From positions 1 through 27,732 of the forward strand of contig JBHOGO010000063.1 in NCBI GenBank assembly GCA_043421945.1: a stretch of DNA of 27,732 nt, in the 5' to 3' direction. Numbering within the stretch: position 1 is the stretch's first letter; the number at the start of each line of letters is the position of its first letter. This document shows positions 7,159 through 15,408 of this stretch, piece after piece. The notes below the pieces were generated by a model. The model did not search any database. It had not been told where the DNA came from and saw nothing but the letters and a program-made list of their open reading frames with translations. Both the position numbers and the translations under genes were made by a program. The stretch comes from Thaumasiovibrio sp043421945 (lineage in GTDB: Bacteria > Pseudomonadota > Gammaproteobacteria > Enterobacterales > Vibrionaceae).

Positions 7159-7689
7159 GTGTTTAGGGGTGTGATGCTCGTCATTTTTGCGTATTTTTTG
7201 TTCGCTTTCAGCCTGGCTATTCCAACTCAGGCTGCAGATCGTATGGATCTTGTTCATACCAAGGTAACAATAGAATCCTTGTGGGTCAGCAAATCTCGTG
7301 GTGTGTTACATGTGATAGATCAAGGTCTTGTTATTAAAGAGATCCCTGTGCGGTTTGGCTTTGACCCAGAAGGACCTAAGCGATGGAGAGGGGATGGAAG
7401 AACGCCAGAAGGTATCTATCGAATAACAGGTAAAAATGCAGCGAGTCAGTTTTATCTCAGCTTACAAATTGATTATCCAAACCAAAAAGATCGTACCTTT
7501 GCCGCCCATTACGAACTCGATTCTGGTGGGGATATCTTTTTACACGGTTTACCTAACTATCGTCGTTATTCTGAAGTGCATTATTTATCTGAGCATTGGA
7601 CGGAAGGATGTATCGCGATGAGTGATGAAGATATTCAGTTTTTGTATGAGTATATTGCGCTGGATACCCCAATAGTCATTTCGCCTTAG
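7159..7689 (+). CDS. Secreted L,D-transpeptidase (YkuD family)
   Basis: A periplasmic enzyme that cross-links peptidoglycan stem peptides or attaches proteins to them through a catalytic cysteine. An N-terminal signal peptide (VIFAYFLFAFSLAIPTQA, cleavage probably after QAA) leads into a YkuD domain with the signature IFLHGLP...WTEGCIAMS. The nucleophile is Cys151 and His is in the HG motif. At 176 aa it is a compact stand-alone domain. Two starts are plausible: GTG at 7159, which gives an N-terminal Arg but has no ribosome-binding site, and ATG at 7174, preceded by AGGGG. The second is perhaps the true one. It is divergent from the microprotein. Confidence 0.87.
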   Translation: MFRGVMLVIFAYFLFAFSLAIPTQAADRMDLVHTKVTIESLWVSKSRGVLHVIDQGLVIKEIPVRFGFDPEGPKRWRGDGRTPEGIYRITGKNAASQFYLSLQIDYPNQKDRTFAAHYELDSGGDIFLHGLPNYRRYSEVHYLSEHWTEGCIAMSDEDIQFLYEYIALDTPIVISP

Positions 7690-7783
7690 TGTTGAGCTTC
7701 ACATATTCGACCAATGTCGCAGAGTAATTTTGACAATCCCGTATAAAATCAGGGGAATAGTTATTGATGTCAAGGATGCGGGC

Positions 7784-8494
7784 ATGACCAAACGTTATAA
7801 GAACATAGTGATACTGACCGGCGCGGGTATTAGCGCAGAATCGGGGATCAAAACATTTAGAGATCAAGATGGCTTGTGGGAAAATCATCGCATTGAAGAT
7901 GTTGCCACGCCTGAGGGGTTTAGTCGTGATCCAGCGCTAGTACAATCTTTTTACAACGCACGTCGTCAATTACTGCATTCAGGTGATGTTAAACCTAATG
8001 CAGCTCACTTAGCGTTAGTCGAACTTGCGGAAACACCAGGAGTTAATGTGACCTTGGTGACGCAGAACATTGATAACTTACATGAGCAAGCAGGAAGTAC
8101 TGATATTATCCATATGCACGGCGAGTTACTAAGGGCACAGTGCAGTATGTCAGGTCAGGCTATTGCTTGGACTGGTGATATTGGTCCTGACGACCACTGC
8201 CATTGTTGTCAATTACCAGCACCATTACGGCCTAATGTGGTTTGGTTTGGCGAAATGCCAATCGGAATGGATCGAATTCATCAGGCATTAACGGAATGTG
8301 ACCTCTTTATTTCAATTGGTACAAGTGGTGCGGTTTACCCAGCCGCAGGGTTCGTCCACGAAGCGGCATTGCATGGTGCACACACTGTTGAGTTAAACTT
8401 AGAACCTAGCGACGTGGAAAGTGAGTTTGCAGAAAAACGGTATGGTAAAGCATCCACTATTGTTCCAGAGTTTATCCGCACACTTATCGCGTAA
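7784..8494 (+). CDS. cobB: Sirtuin NAD-dependent protein deacylase CobB
   Basis: A 236-aa cytoplasmic sirtuin that removes acetyl and other acyl groups from lysines (for example acetyl-CoA synthetase) using NAD+. The order of motifs is typical: NAD site ILTGAGISAESGIKTFRDQDG (residues 10-30), Tyr57 and Arg60 in FYNARR (the pair linked to desuccinylase activity in E. coli CobB), TQNIDNLHEQAG, catalytic His112 in HMHGE, and the Cys-containing zinc module with CHCCQLPAPLRPNVVWFGEMP. The ATG at 7784 was chosen because AAGGATG precedes it and homologous sirtuins start here. The frame runs open further upstream. A terminator follows. Confidence 0.93.
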   Translation: MTKRYKNIVILTGAGISAESGIKTFRDQDGLWENHRIEDVATPEGFSRDPALVQSFYNARRQLLHSGDVKPNAAHLALVELAETPGVNVTLVTQNIDNLHEQAGSTDIIHMHGELLRAQCSMSGQAIAWTGDIGPDDHCHCCQLPAPLRPNVVWFGEMPIGMDRIHQALTECDLFISIGTSGAVYPAAGFVHEAALHGAHTVELNLEPSDVESEFAEKRYGKASTIVPEFIRTLIA

Positions 8495-8528
8495 CGTTCC
8501 CAAGCTTTATAAGCCCGCACTGATTGAA

Positions 8529-8556
8529 AGCTCGTCGCATATGGCGAGCTTTTTTC
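8529..8556 (+). terminator. Intrinsic terminator after cobB
   Basis: AGCTCG (8529-8534) pairs with CGAGCT (8545-8550), with extra wobble pairs inside, and is followed by TTTTTT. Confidence 0.8.
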
Positions 8557-8637
8557 TGCCGTGAAAGCAGATGAACAGGCTATTTCTGGTTATTTGAGGT
8601 TATACTGTCGGTCTCAATTTAAAGTGTTAATGAGAAT

Positions 8638-9429
8638 ATGAGTTCAAATCAATTTAAAAACGGTTTCCATGTAGGTGGTTCCATTGAGCAAGCCCTCAAA
8701 GGTGAGATTGATATAAAGCCTGTTGATGTCTTACAAGAAGCCTGGAAGATAACCTTACGTAACTACGTACGCTTCTTACCAGCGATCTTTCTAATGTTCG
8801 CTGCTCAAATCGCGATTTTCCTTATTTCTCTACAGATTCAATCTGGTGGTGAAGTACAAGCCTTGTTTATGGCATTGATGTCAGAAGAAGGAGCAGCCGC
8901 TCAGGCTGTGTCAGCGTTTCATCTTGCTGATTTTTGGAAAGAGACATTAAGTGGACCTTTTGTTGCCGGTGTGAGTTTAATGGCGTTGAGTCATGCCATT
9001 GGTTTACCCACGCAGCCTCGACACATATTCAAAGGGTTTTCTATCGCTATTCCAGCGACGCTATTAATGTTGATCATGTCCTCGGTTAATGGGCTTGCAA
9101 GCTCGTTTAGCCCGTTATTAGGTGGGTATTTTACGATGGCTTTCAGTCTATCGATGCTACTTGTCTGTGAGAAAAAGCTACCACCGCATCATGCAATTTT
9201 GATTTCCTTACGTGCTATCAACAAGAAGATCTTACCGATGATGGCAATCTTTATGGTGATTTTCATTTTATTCTTGTTCGCCCTCGTCACTTTAGGGCTA
9301 GGCTTGATGGTAGTGTTACCTTTTTACTTCAATGTAAAAGGTATTCTTTACCGAGAGTTTTTCGGTGTGACATTGCAGGTAGTTTCCACGGAGGGTGGTG
9401 CTTCGCAATCCGATCAGTTTGAAGCCTAA
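8638..9429 (+). CDS. Multi-pass inner-membrane protein, unknown function
   Basis: A 263-aa protein. After about 35 polar residues there are roughly five or six hydrophobic segments: about residues 42-64 (FLPAIFLMFAAQIAIFLISL), 105-120, 136-160, 165-182 and 200-235 (the last long enough for two). The topology resembles DUF2189- or YciC-like integral membrane proteins, but I cannot assign a family. Its TAA overlaps the ATG of the following glucosaminidase gene by one base (TAATG), so the two are translationally coupled. An envelope role alongside that hydrolase is an inference. Confidence 0.85.
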   Translation: MSSNQFKNGFHVGGSIEQALKGEIDIKPVDVLQEAWKITLRNYVRFLPAIFLMFAAQIAIFLISLQIQSGGEVQALFMALMSEEGAAAQAVSAFHLADFWKETLSGPFVAGVSLMALSHAIGLPTQPRHIFKGFSIAIPATLLMLIMSSVNGLASSFSPLLGGYFTMAFSLSMLLVCEKKLPPHHAILISLRAINKKILPMMAIFMVIFILFLFALVTLGLGLMVVLPFYFNVKGILYREFFGVTLQVVSTEGGASQSDQFEA

Positions 9430-10313
9430 TGAAAAAACGAGTAGTAGTCAGTATTGCAGCAGTTGTCGGAGCGGTCGTTTTTATCAACGTTACCTCCGAT
9501 GAGACAATGAACGAAACGTTAGTCACCGTCGTCGAAGAGATTGAAGAGGTTGTCGACGACGTGGTTAACGATATAAAAGACGTCATTGATGGTATTGAAG
9601 AGGCGATTGATGAAGTATTCGAAGACTCTATTCCTGACCCCGTTGTCGATGGTCTTCGCCCTGATTTCGCCGCATTTAACGATGTGACAGAGAAGAAGCA
9701 AGCCTTCTTTGATTATCTGTCGCCTTATGTCGATGCGGAAAATGCTCGAGTAGCTGCAGAGCGTAAACGTCTATTAATGAGTGCTGAAAAGTACTCAAAA
9801 GAGTCAGCGTTAAGTTCAGATGAGAAATCATACTTACAACGATTGGGGCGGCTTTATAGCTATCCCTTAACGGATCCCCTTGAATCATCGTGGTTCGATG
9901 AAATGGTATTAAGGGTAGATAGCGTTCCTCTCTCTTTAGTTCTTATTCAGGGAGCGAAGGAGTCAGGCTGGGGAACTTCCCGCTTCTCTTTAGAAGGTAA
10001 TAACTTCTTTGGTCAGTGGTGCTATCAGCAAGGCTGTGGTTTGATTCCAAATGCTCGAGCAAGCGGCGCGACTCATGAGGTGGCAGTGTTTGCATCACCT
10101 TCAGAAGCTGTTAGTGCTTATTTTATGAATATTAATCGAAATAATGCCTATAAAGAGCTAAGAGAAATCCGTGCTGAGCTTTCAGATGAGCTTAGTGATA
10201 CCGAACGAGGCACGCAACTCGCAGAAGGTTTACTGAGATACTCTGAGCGTGGTCGCGCCTATGTTGAAGAAATACAGGCGATGATACGTCAAAACAAGAC
10301 CTTCTTTGAGTAG
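9429..10313 (+). CDS. Bax-like glucosaminidase-domain protein with acidic stalk
   Basis: A 294-aa envelope protein. Residues 4-21 are an uncleaved signal or membrane anchor (RVVVSIAAVVGAVVFINV). Residues 24-72 are a strikingly acidic segment rich in E, D, V and I with heptad-like spacing, probably a coiled-coil stalk. The C-terminal half (about 130-290) is a mannosyl-glycoprotein endo-beta-N-acetylglucosaminidase-like domain of the Bax/FlgJ type: LIQGAKESGWGTSRF with probable catalytic Glu178, then EGNNFFGQWCY and the late YSERGRAYVEEIQAMI. The expected role is peptidoglycan glycan-strand cleavage. It overlaps the membrane-protein gene by one base. Confidence 0.85.
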   Translation: MKKRVVVSIAAVVGAVVFINVTSDETMNETLVTVVEEIEEVVDDVVNDIKDVIDGIEEAIDEVFEDSIPDPVVDGLRPDFAAFNDVTEKKQAFFDYLSPYVDAENARVAAERKRLLMSAEKYSKESALSSDEKSYLQRLGRLYSYPLTDPLESSWFDEMVLRVDSVPLSLVLIQGAKESGWGTSRFSLEGNNFFGQWCYQQGCGLIPNARASGATHEVAVFASPSEAVSAYFMNINRNNAYKELREIRAELSDELSDTERGTQLAEGLLRYSERGRAYVEEIQAMIRQNKTFFE

Positions 10314-10346
10314 TTGCATAGATCTTCTTTGAGTTGTTGCATAGAT
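10301..10346 (+). repeat. 23-bp tandem duplication across the stop codon
   Basis: Two adjacent 23-bp copies (10301-10323 and 10324-10346) differ at one base. The first copy carries the last codons and TAG stop of the glucosaminidase gene (TTGAGTAGTTGC). In the second the TAG has become TTG (TTGAGTTGTTGC). It looks like a recent local slippage duplication. Confidence 0.9.
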
Positions 10347-10420
10347 TATATGCCAATGCTCCGTGTTCTTCGTGACCAATAAGAGAAAGCATTTAGTGTG
10401 TAGGTAATTTAAGGAGCAGT

Positions 10421-10978
10421 ATGAAAAGGATGTTTGCACTACTGTTTGCACTCGGCAGTTTTGCTAGTGCCGCGGAAGAAAAGATAGAGTTCCGCTACAG
10501 TGAGCTCTACAGCAAGATGAAATATAACGTTCAGGAAGACCTACCTGATGTGGAAGTTAGGCTGTATTTGGTCGAACCAGACTCTGGGCAAGTTTGCCAA
10601 TGGAAAGAAGGGTGGATGGTCAAAGATAAACACTTTGAAGCCCTCACTGTGCCACGTGATTTCGCATTAAACGTGCCCATTGACGGCCATTTACGTCAGG
10701 CTAACCCTGATGTGACATTTGTAAAAACCTCTGATCAAATCTGTGATATGTCGATTGAAGTCTTATCGTTCAATCCAGACACGGATTTCGATTCTCTTGT
10801 TCGTCAGTTTGATACGCTTTTTGGGCAATTGAGTGGAATGTTTGGTCGATTCTTTATGCCTGAAGTTGAGGGGCTTACTTACCATTTTAATAGTGGTGAA
10901 AGTCGGTCTTTTTTACAACCACCAGCGGTTGGTCAGGTGAATAATGCCATTAAAGTCACCGCTAAATTTTCTCAATAG
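10421..10978 (+). CDS. DUF2987 exported protein
   Basis: A 185-aa protein with a clear signal peptide (MKRMFALLFALGSFASAAEE, cleavage after ASA), hence periplasmic or outer-membrane associated. The mature part contains FRYSELYSKMKYN and a C-terminal section LTYHFNSGESRSF typical of the DUF2987 family from vibrios and shewanellae, whose function is unknown. Two cysteines (near residues 59 and 108) could form a disulfide. AAGGAG precedes the ATG. It follows the glucosaminidase gene by 107 bases on the same strand. Confidence 0.8.
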   Translation: MKRMFALLFALGSFASAAEEKIEFRYSELYSKMKYNVQEDLPDVEVRLYLVEPDSGQVCQWKEGWMVKDKHFEALTVPRDFALNVPIDGHLRQANPDVTFVKTSDQICDMSIEVLSFNPDTDFDSLVRQFDTLFGQLSGMFGRFFMPEVEGLTYHFNSGESRSFLQPPAVGQVNNAIKVTAKFSQ

Positions 10979-11170
10979 CCTTTATGTTCTGAATAGCTAG
11001 TATGTCTTGAAGAGCAATAATTGGTGTCAGTCTGTATTCAGGTAGAAGTATAAAACGTTAAAAATTGGCAATGCGTGTGAATTACTCGTATTTTAATGAT
11101 TAAACGCAATACAATATATCTGCCTTCTTTCCATAATATGCGCTCTTATTGATTTAGATAGAGTGCTGTT

Positions 11171-12415
11171 ATGGACAAGTTGCTTTCCCGTTTTATTCGT
11201 TATGTTCAGATTGACACCCAATCAGATGCCAGCGAAATAAATTGCCCGTCGACGTCAGGTCAACTTAAATTGGCAGCGCTTATTGTTGAAGAGCTAAACC
11301 AAATGGGGCTCGATGACATCGTTCTCGATGAGCATGGTTATATCACTGCTAAGCTACCAAGTAACCTACCGGAAAATAGTGCAAGTGTGCCAGCGATTGG
11401 CTTTATTGCTCATATGGATACAGCACCAGATGCCAGTGGCAGTAATATTACCCCTCAGCTTGTCGAAAATTATCAAGGTGGTGATATCGCATTAGGCGTA
11501 GGAGACGAAGTCTTGTCACCAACGCGTTATCCAGAACTGCATCAATTACTCGGTCAAAATCTCATTACTACTGATGGTACAACACTGCTTGGCGCCGATG
11601 ATAAAGCGGGTATTGCTGAGATTATTTCAGCCATTGCGTTGCTTCAATCAAAGCCTGAGTTGTTACACGGTGACATTTGGATCGGCTTTACACCTGATGA
11701 AGAGATCGGTCGAGGTGCAGATAAATTTGATGTCGAACGTTTTCAAGCGCAGTGGGCTTACACGGTTGATGGTGGCCCTGTTGGTGAACTGCAGTATGAA
11801 AACTTTAACGCAGCGGCTGCAAAAATTAGTTTTAAAGGGGTGAGCGTGCACCCTGGTACGGCGAAGAATAAACTTGTCAATGCGCAGAATATGGCAAATG
11901 ACTTCCACCAGCTCATACCACGCGACCAAATGCCTGAAACCACAGAAGGTTATGAAGGTTTTTATCACCTCGCACATCAATCTGGTACCGTTACACATGC
12001 TGAACTTCAATATATTCTGCGCGACTTTGAGCTTGAAGGAATCGCAGCAAGAAAGGCTTTTATTGAAGAGTGTGCACAGACAATTAATACTCAATACCGA
12101 CATGGTGAAGTAAGCGTTGAGATTGTTGATAACTACTCGAACATGAAAAGCGAAGTAGAGCAGTACCCACATATTGTTGATATTGCTAAAAGTGCAATGG
12201 AAGCGGCTAACGTAGAACCGATCATTAAGCCTATCCGTGGTGGAACTGATGGGGCGCGCCTCTCATTTATGGGGCTGCCGTGTCCTAACATATTTACGGG
12301 GGGTTATAATTTCCATGGTATCCATGAATTCGTGACGATTGAGGGCATGGTCAAAGCCGTGGACGTTATTATTAATATCGCCACGATGACAGCAACAAGA
12401 GAACTTAAAAAGTAG
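11171..12415 (+). CDS. pepT: Peptidase T (tripeptide aminopeptidase)
   Basis: A 414-aa cytoplasmic zinc aminopeptidase of the M20B family that removes the N-terminal residue from tripeptides. The di-zinc site is visible: His81 and Asp83 in IAHMDTAPD, Asp143/Asp144 in LLGADDKAG, Glu177/Glu178 in FTPDEEIGRG, and the late TGGYNFHGIHEF. The lid-domain segment FKGVSVHPGTAKNKLVNA is also present. Length is close to the E. coli enzyme (408 aa). In enteric bacteria pepT is induced by anaerobiosis through FNR; I saw no clear FNR site here. A strong terminator follows. Confidence 0.96.
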   Translation: MDKLLSRFIRYVQIDTQSDASEINCPSTSGQLKLAALIVEELNQMGLDDIVLDEHGYITAKLPSNLPENSASVPAIGFIAHMDTAPDASGSNITPQLVENYQGGDIALGVGDEVLSPTRYPELHQLLGQNLITTDGTTLLGADDKAGIAEIISAIALLQSKPELLHGDIWIGFTPDEEIGRGADKFDVERFQAQWAYTVDGGPVGELQYENFNAAAAKISFKGVSVHPGTAKNKLVNAQNMANDFHQLIPRDQMPETTEGYEGFYHLAHQSGTVTHAELQYILRDFELEGIAARKAFIEECAQTINTQYRHGEVSVEIVDNYSNMKSEVEQYPHIVDIAKSAMEAANVEPIIKPIRGGTDGARLSFMGLPCPNIFTGGYNFHGIHEFVTIEGMVKAVDVIINIATMTATRELKK

Positions 12416-12470
12416 TTTATTGTTGATACTACCTCCATATCTTGTTATATAGCGCGAGATGTAAATTGTG

Positions 12471-12495
12471 AAAAGCGCCGTTTGGCGCTTTTTTT
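12471..12495 (+). terminator. Intrinsic terminator after pepT
   Basis: AAAAGCGCC (12471-12479), loop GTTT, then GGCGCTTTT running into a longer T-tract. The 9-bp stem and seven T residues make it a clear terminator. Confidence 0.88.
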
Positions 12496-12679
12496 ATACA
12501 AATTGTATAGTGTTAATCTTTCAAATATATATCAGCTGCGAATGTATTCTGAGTGTCACATTTTTCACCTTGGTCACTCTTGGTGCGATGATATTTTCAT
12601 GTGCACAATATTAGAGCAGCTCCAATGGTATTGGACTGATTATGAAGCTTATACGGTGGCTCGTAATTTGCATGTTGTT

Positions 12680-12706
12680 AACTTAGGGAAATTAACAACT
12701 TAGGGA
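12680..12706 (+). repeat. Direct repeat at the chemoreceptor ribosome-binding site
   Basis: AACTTAGGGA occurs at 12680-12689 and again at 12697-12706, 17 bases apart. The second copy supplies the Shine-Dalgarno-like AGGGA for the ATG at 12712. Confidence 0.7.
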
Positions 12707-12711
12707 TTAGT

Positions 12712-14826
12712 ATGGACCTTACTCACAATGAGCGTCATTGGCTTCCATGGTTAGGGAAGACGGGTAAAATAGCAATGCGTAGAGCATGCTATTTAAATAG
12801 GGACAGGAAAAGAGAGTTAGAGCAAAGTTTTGAGAATATTGCTAACTCACGTGTTGAGTTATTACAAACGTGGGCCAAAAACCAATGGTCTTTTTTAGAA
12901 AACGCCGCGTTATATATAGCAAGTAAAAATCAAAATGAACGTAGTAGTACACTTCAACTATTACTTGAACGTGGGCATGACTTTTCTGAAATATTCCTTG
13001 TTGATGAACAAGGAAAAACACTTTTCACTTCGCACCATGATGTTCGTCAAATCACCATTTCGCCCAAAGCGCTCAAAGCCGGGGTTGTTTCGCCGTACTT
13101 ACATGGCCCTTATGAAGACCCACGTACACTTGACTTAGGAGCCTCCAGTTCAAAATTTCATGATGCTGTCACGCTAATGTTCTATCAGCCATTTGTAGAC
13201 GAAGATGGCGTGAAGGGTTGCCTGTGTGGGCGCGTTCCAAATGATGTGCTCGGTGACATCATTCAAAGGGAAGCAGGCCATATTTACAGTGAGTCAGGTG
13301 ATAACTATTTATTTATGGTTAAGCCAGAGCATGATCACACCATTGCAGCTGGGACTGCGCTATCTCGCTCTCGATTTGAAGATAATACCTTTAGTCATGG
13401 CGAAAATCTTAAACAAGGTATCCATACTGAATGGGGAACCGTTAAGGTTAAGCAACATACTGAATTTGAAATAATCTTCACTGATCCCGCCACTAATCAG
13501 TTGCATCCAGGGGTACGAGAAACGATCAAAAAGGGAAGCAACCTTTTTATCGAATACCCCGGTTATTCGGACTATCGTCATATCCCTGTTATCGGCAAAG
13601 GGGTGACATTTCAGTTAGAAGGATCGCCTGATTTATGGGGAATGATGTGTGAATCAGATTTAGAAGAGGTCTACCGTCATCGCAGCTTAGCGTATTCGCT
13701 AACGAATCAATTTGGTGCAGCGATGCTATTGACAACGATGCTGCCTATTGCACTCGCTAGCGTACTCCATGTTGGTTATATTGTGCAGATATTTTTTACA
13801 CTGGCATTGTTATTTATCACCATTATGAGCTTCAAATACTATACAGCTAAACCGCTGGCGAATGGTGTTAAAGAGATGACTCAAGTCATGCAGATGCTAG
13901 CAGAAGGTGATGGCAACCTGACGCAACGCTTGGATACCAAGTTGCTACGAGCAAACGAAATTGGTGGGCTTGGACGGTGGACAAACAGCTTTATTGATAA
14001 CCTTGAGGGGGTTGTGTCTGAGCTCGTGTTCGCGAGCCAAGAAGTGAATCGCGTATCCGAATCAATGATACGTCGAACAGAGAAACTCTCTGAAGCGAGT
14101 ACGATTACCTATTCCTCGATCGAAGATATGGTGGCGCTGGCCGTCAACCAACAGCAAGATATTCGCCATGCCAATGACTCTGCAACCCGTGTTGATCATG
14201 TTATGAAGACAGCTATTCATAGTGCTGAGAGTGAATTTACCCGTGTGGCGGATAGCGCAAATCAAATTAAAATGATTGTTGAAGCGTCGGCATCAAGCGT
14301 CAATGAAGTTAACGTAGAGATGGCGAAGATTGCTGATATCGTCGACATTATTACCGAGATCACCGCTCAGACTAACTTACTTGCGCTGAATGCTGCAATA
14401 GAAGCAGCAAGAGCAGGTGAGCATGGACGAGGGTTCTCTGTCGTTGCTGATGAAGTAAGGATGTTAGCGGATAAAACCTCCTCAGCTGCCAATAGCATTG
14501 GTCAGATGATGAATAAGCTACATGGGCAGTCTCAAACGGCGGTAGGCTACATGGAGCAGGGAATAAAAAATGTCGAAGATAATGCCATTATGGTCAACTC
14601 CAACCAGAGAAATGATGAAATGCATAGCTCTGTGAATGAACTGTTTAACATTATTAACGATATCGCTGAGAGCAGTGATACTTATGGTAAAACAGTCGAT
14701 ACCGCACAGTCTTCGTCAGAGTTATTGATTCTTTCTTCACAGCAGCTCGCGAGAAGGACGACGTTAATGCAAAACGCATTGACACGCCTCGATCAGCTTG
14801 TGGGGCGCTTTGAGGTTAGGTCGTAG
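12712..14826 (+). CDS. Methyl-accepting chemotaxis protein with N-terminal PDC-like sensor
   Basis: A 704-aa chemoreceptor. Residues 1-330 form a PDC/Cache-like sensor (ELLQTWAKNQWSFLENAA, then IFLVDEQGKTLFTSHHD and SGDNYLFMV). There is no hydrophobic segment before it. The only two membrane helices, about 334-352 and 354-374, are adjacent and form a tight hairpin. A HAMP domain follows (378-430, starting AKPLANGVKEM), then the MA signalling coiled coil with the conserved tip EITAQTNLLALNAAIEAARA (549-568) and GRGFSVVADEVRMLA. The topology implies that both the sensor and signalling parts are cytoplasmic. An in-frame stop upstream (12679-12681) excludes a missed N-terminal helix. The ligand is unknown. 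Confidence 0.93.
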   Translation: MDLTHNERHWLPWLGKTGKIAMRRACYLNRDRKRELEQSFENIANSRVELLQTWAKNQWSFLENAALYIASKNQNERSSTLQLLLERGHDFSEIFLVDEQGKTLFTSHHDVRQITISPKALKAGVVSPYLHGPYEDPRTLDLGASSSKFHDAVTLMFYQPFVDEDGVKGCLCGRVPNDVLGDIIQREAGHIYSESGDNYLFMVKPEHDHTIAAGTALSRSRFEDNTFSHGENLKQGIHTEWGTVKVKQHTEFEIIFTDPATNQLHPGVRETIKKGSNLFIEYPGYSDYRHIPVIGKGVTFQLEGSPDLWGMMCESDLEEVYRHRSLAYSLTNQFGAAMLLTTMLPIALASVLHVGYIVQIFFTLALLFITIMSFKYYTAKPLANGVKEMTQVMQMLAEGDGNLTQRLDTKLLRANEIGGLGRWTNSFIDNLEGVVSELVFASQEVNRVSESMIRRTEKLSEASTITYSSIEDMVALAVNQQQDIRHANDSATRVDHVMKTAIHSAESEFTRVADSANQIKMIVEASASSVNEVNVEMAKIADIVDIITEITAQTNLLALNAAIEAARAGEHGRGFSVVADEVRMLADKTSSAANSIGQMMNKLHGQSQTAVGYMEQGIKNVEDNAIMVNSNQRNDEMHSSVNELFNIINDIAESSDTYGKTVDTAQSSSELLILSSQQLARRTTLMQNALTRLDQLVGRFEVRS

Positions 14827-14844
14827 AGATTAAAAATAACATCA

Positions 14845-14890
14845 GCGACAATTGTCGCTTGATGAGAGGTAAATTGTCGCCTATATTGTC
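14845..14890 (+). promoter_or_regulatory. Predicted promoter and operator repeats of the Xre-RES operon
   Basis: GCGACAATTGTCGC (14845-14858) is a perfect 14-bp palindrome. Immediately downstream is TTGATG (14859-14864), then 17 bases and TATATT (14882-14887), a good sigma70 promoter. ATTGTCGC recurs at 14873-14880 inside the spacer, and ATTGTC at 14885-14890 overlaps the -10. Repeats around a promoter suit autoregulation by the Xre antitoxin. The palindrome has no T-tract, so it is less likely to be the chemoreceptor terminator. Confidence 0.6.
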
Positions 14891-14985
14891 AGTGAACTTT
14901 CAATTATTCGCTCGTCATTGCTGATACGTCATCTTTTGCGGGTAATGATCGGTTAGACGCTTTAGATCATGAGTAGGGGAATGCT

Positions 14986-15408
14986 ATGTATGAACATGCT
15001 TATCAAATGCTTGGGGGCAATAAGGCTGAGATGGCGACGGTTGCTTCAAGCCTTGCTCTTATTCGTCAAGGGCTTCCTGTGTCGACACTAGAAAATGGCA
15101 CAGAACTATTAGGGGTGACGAAGACCGTTTATGCTCACTTAATCGGGGTTAACTTACGTAGCGTTCAGCGTAAACATCAAACCGACGGTAAATTGAGCCC
15201 TGCCTCTAGCGAACATGCGCTAATGCTTGCTGAAATGGTGCGGCAGGCCGACGAATACTTCTCAGAAAGAGAGGCGACATTACGTTGGTTAAATCGTTCT
15301 TCTGTTGCGCTTGGGAGTGCATCCCCCTTGTCTATTTGCGATACCGTAACGGGGATTAGCCTTGTTATTGAAGAGATTAACCGGCTGAAACATGGGTTTA
15401 CTGCCTGA
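14986..15408 (+). CDS. Xre/ParS-type antitoxin (DUF2384)
   Basis: A 140-aa antitoxin. The central region (about 38-65, LLGVTKTVYAHLIGVNLRSV) is an Xre-like helix-turn-helix. The C-terminal 50 residues match the MbcA/ParS/Xre toxin-binding domain: ATLRWLNRSSVALGSASPLS, then CDTVTGISLVIEEINRLKHG. It neutralises the RES toxin encoded next and is expected to repress its own promoter. A GGGGA ribosome-binding site precedes the ATG. Its TGA overlaps the toxin ATG (ATGA type), the usual coupling for this pair. Confidence 0.92.
   Translation: MYEHAYQMLGGNKAEMATVASSLALIRQGLPVSTLENGTELLGVTKTVYAHLIGVNLRSVQRKHQTDGKLSPASSEHALMLAEMVRQADEYFSEREATLRWLNRSSVALGSASPLSICDTVTGISLVIEEINRLKHGFTA

Noticed and set aside
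11663..12172. 169-aa minus-strand frame inside pepT
   Set aside because: It is the antisense shadow of an intact pepT with all metal ligands.
12482..12703. 73-aa plus-strand reading frame between pepT and the chemoreceptor
   Set aside because: It starts inside the pepT terminator, has no ribosome-binding site, and its odd composition (many Cys, Trp, His) resembles chance translation.
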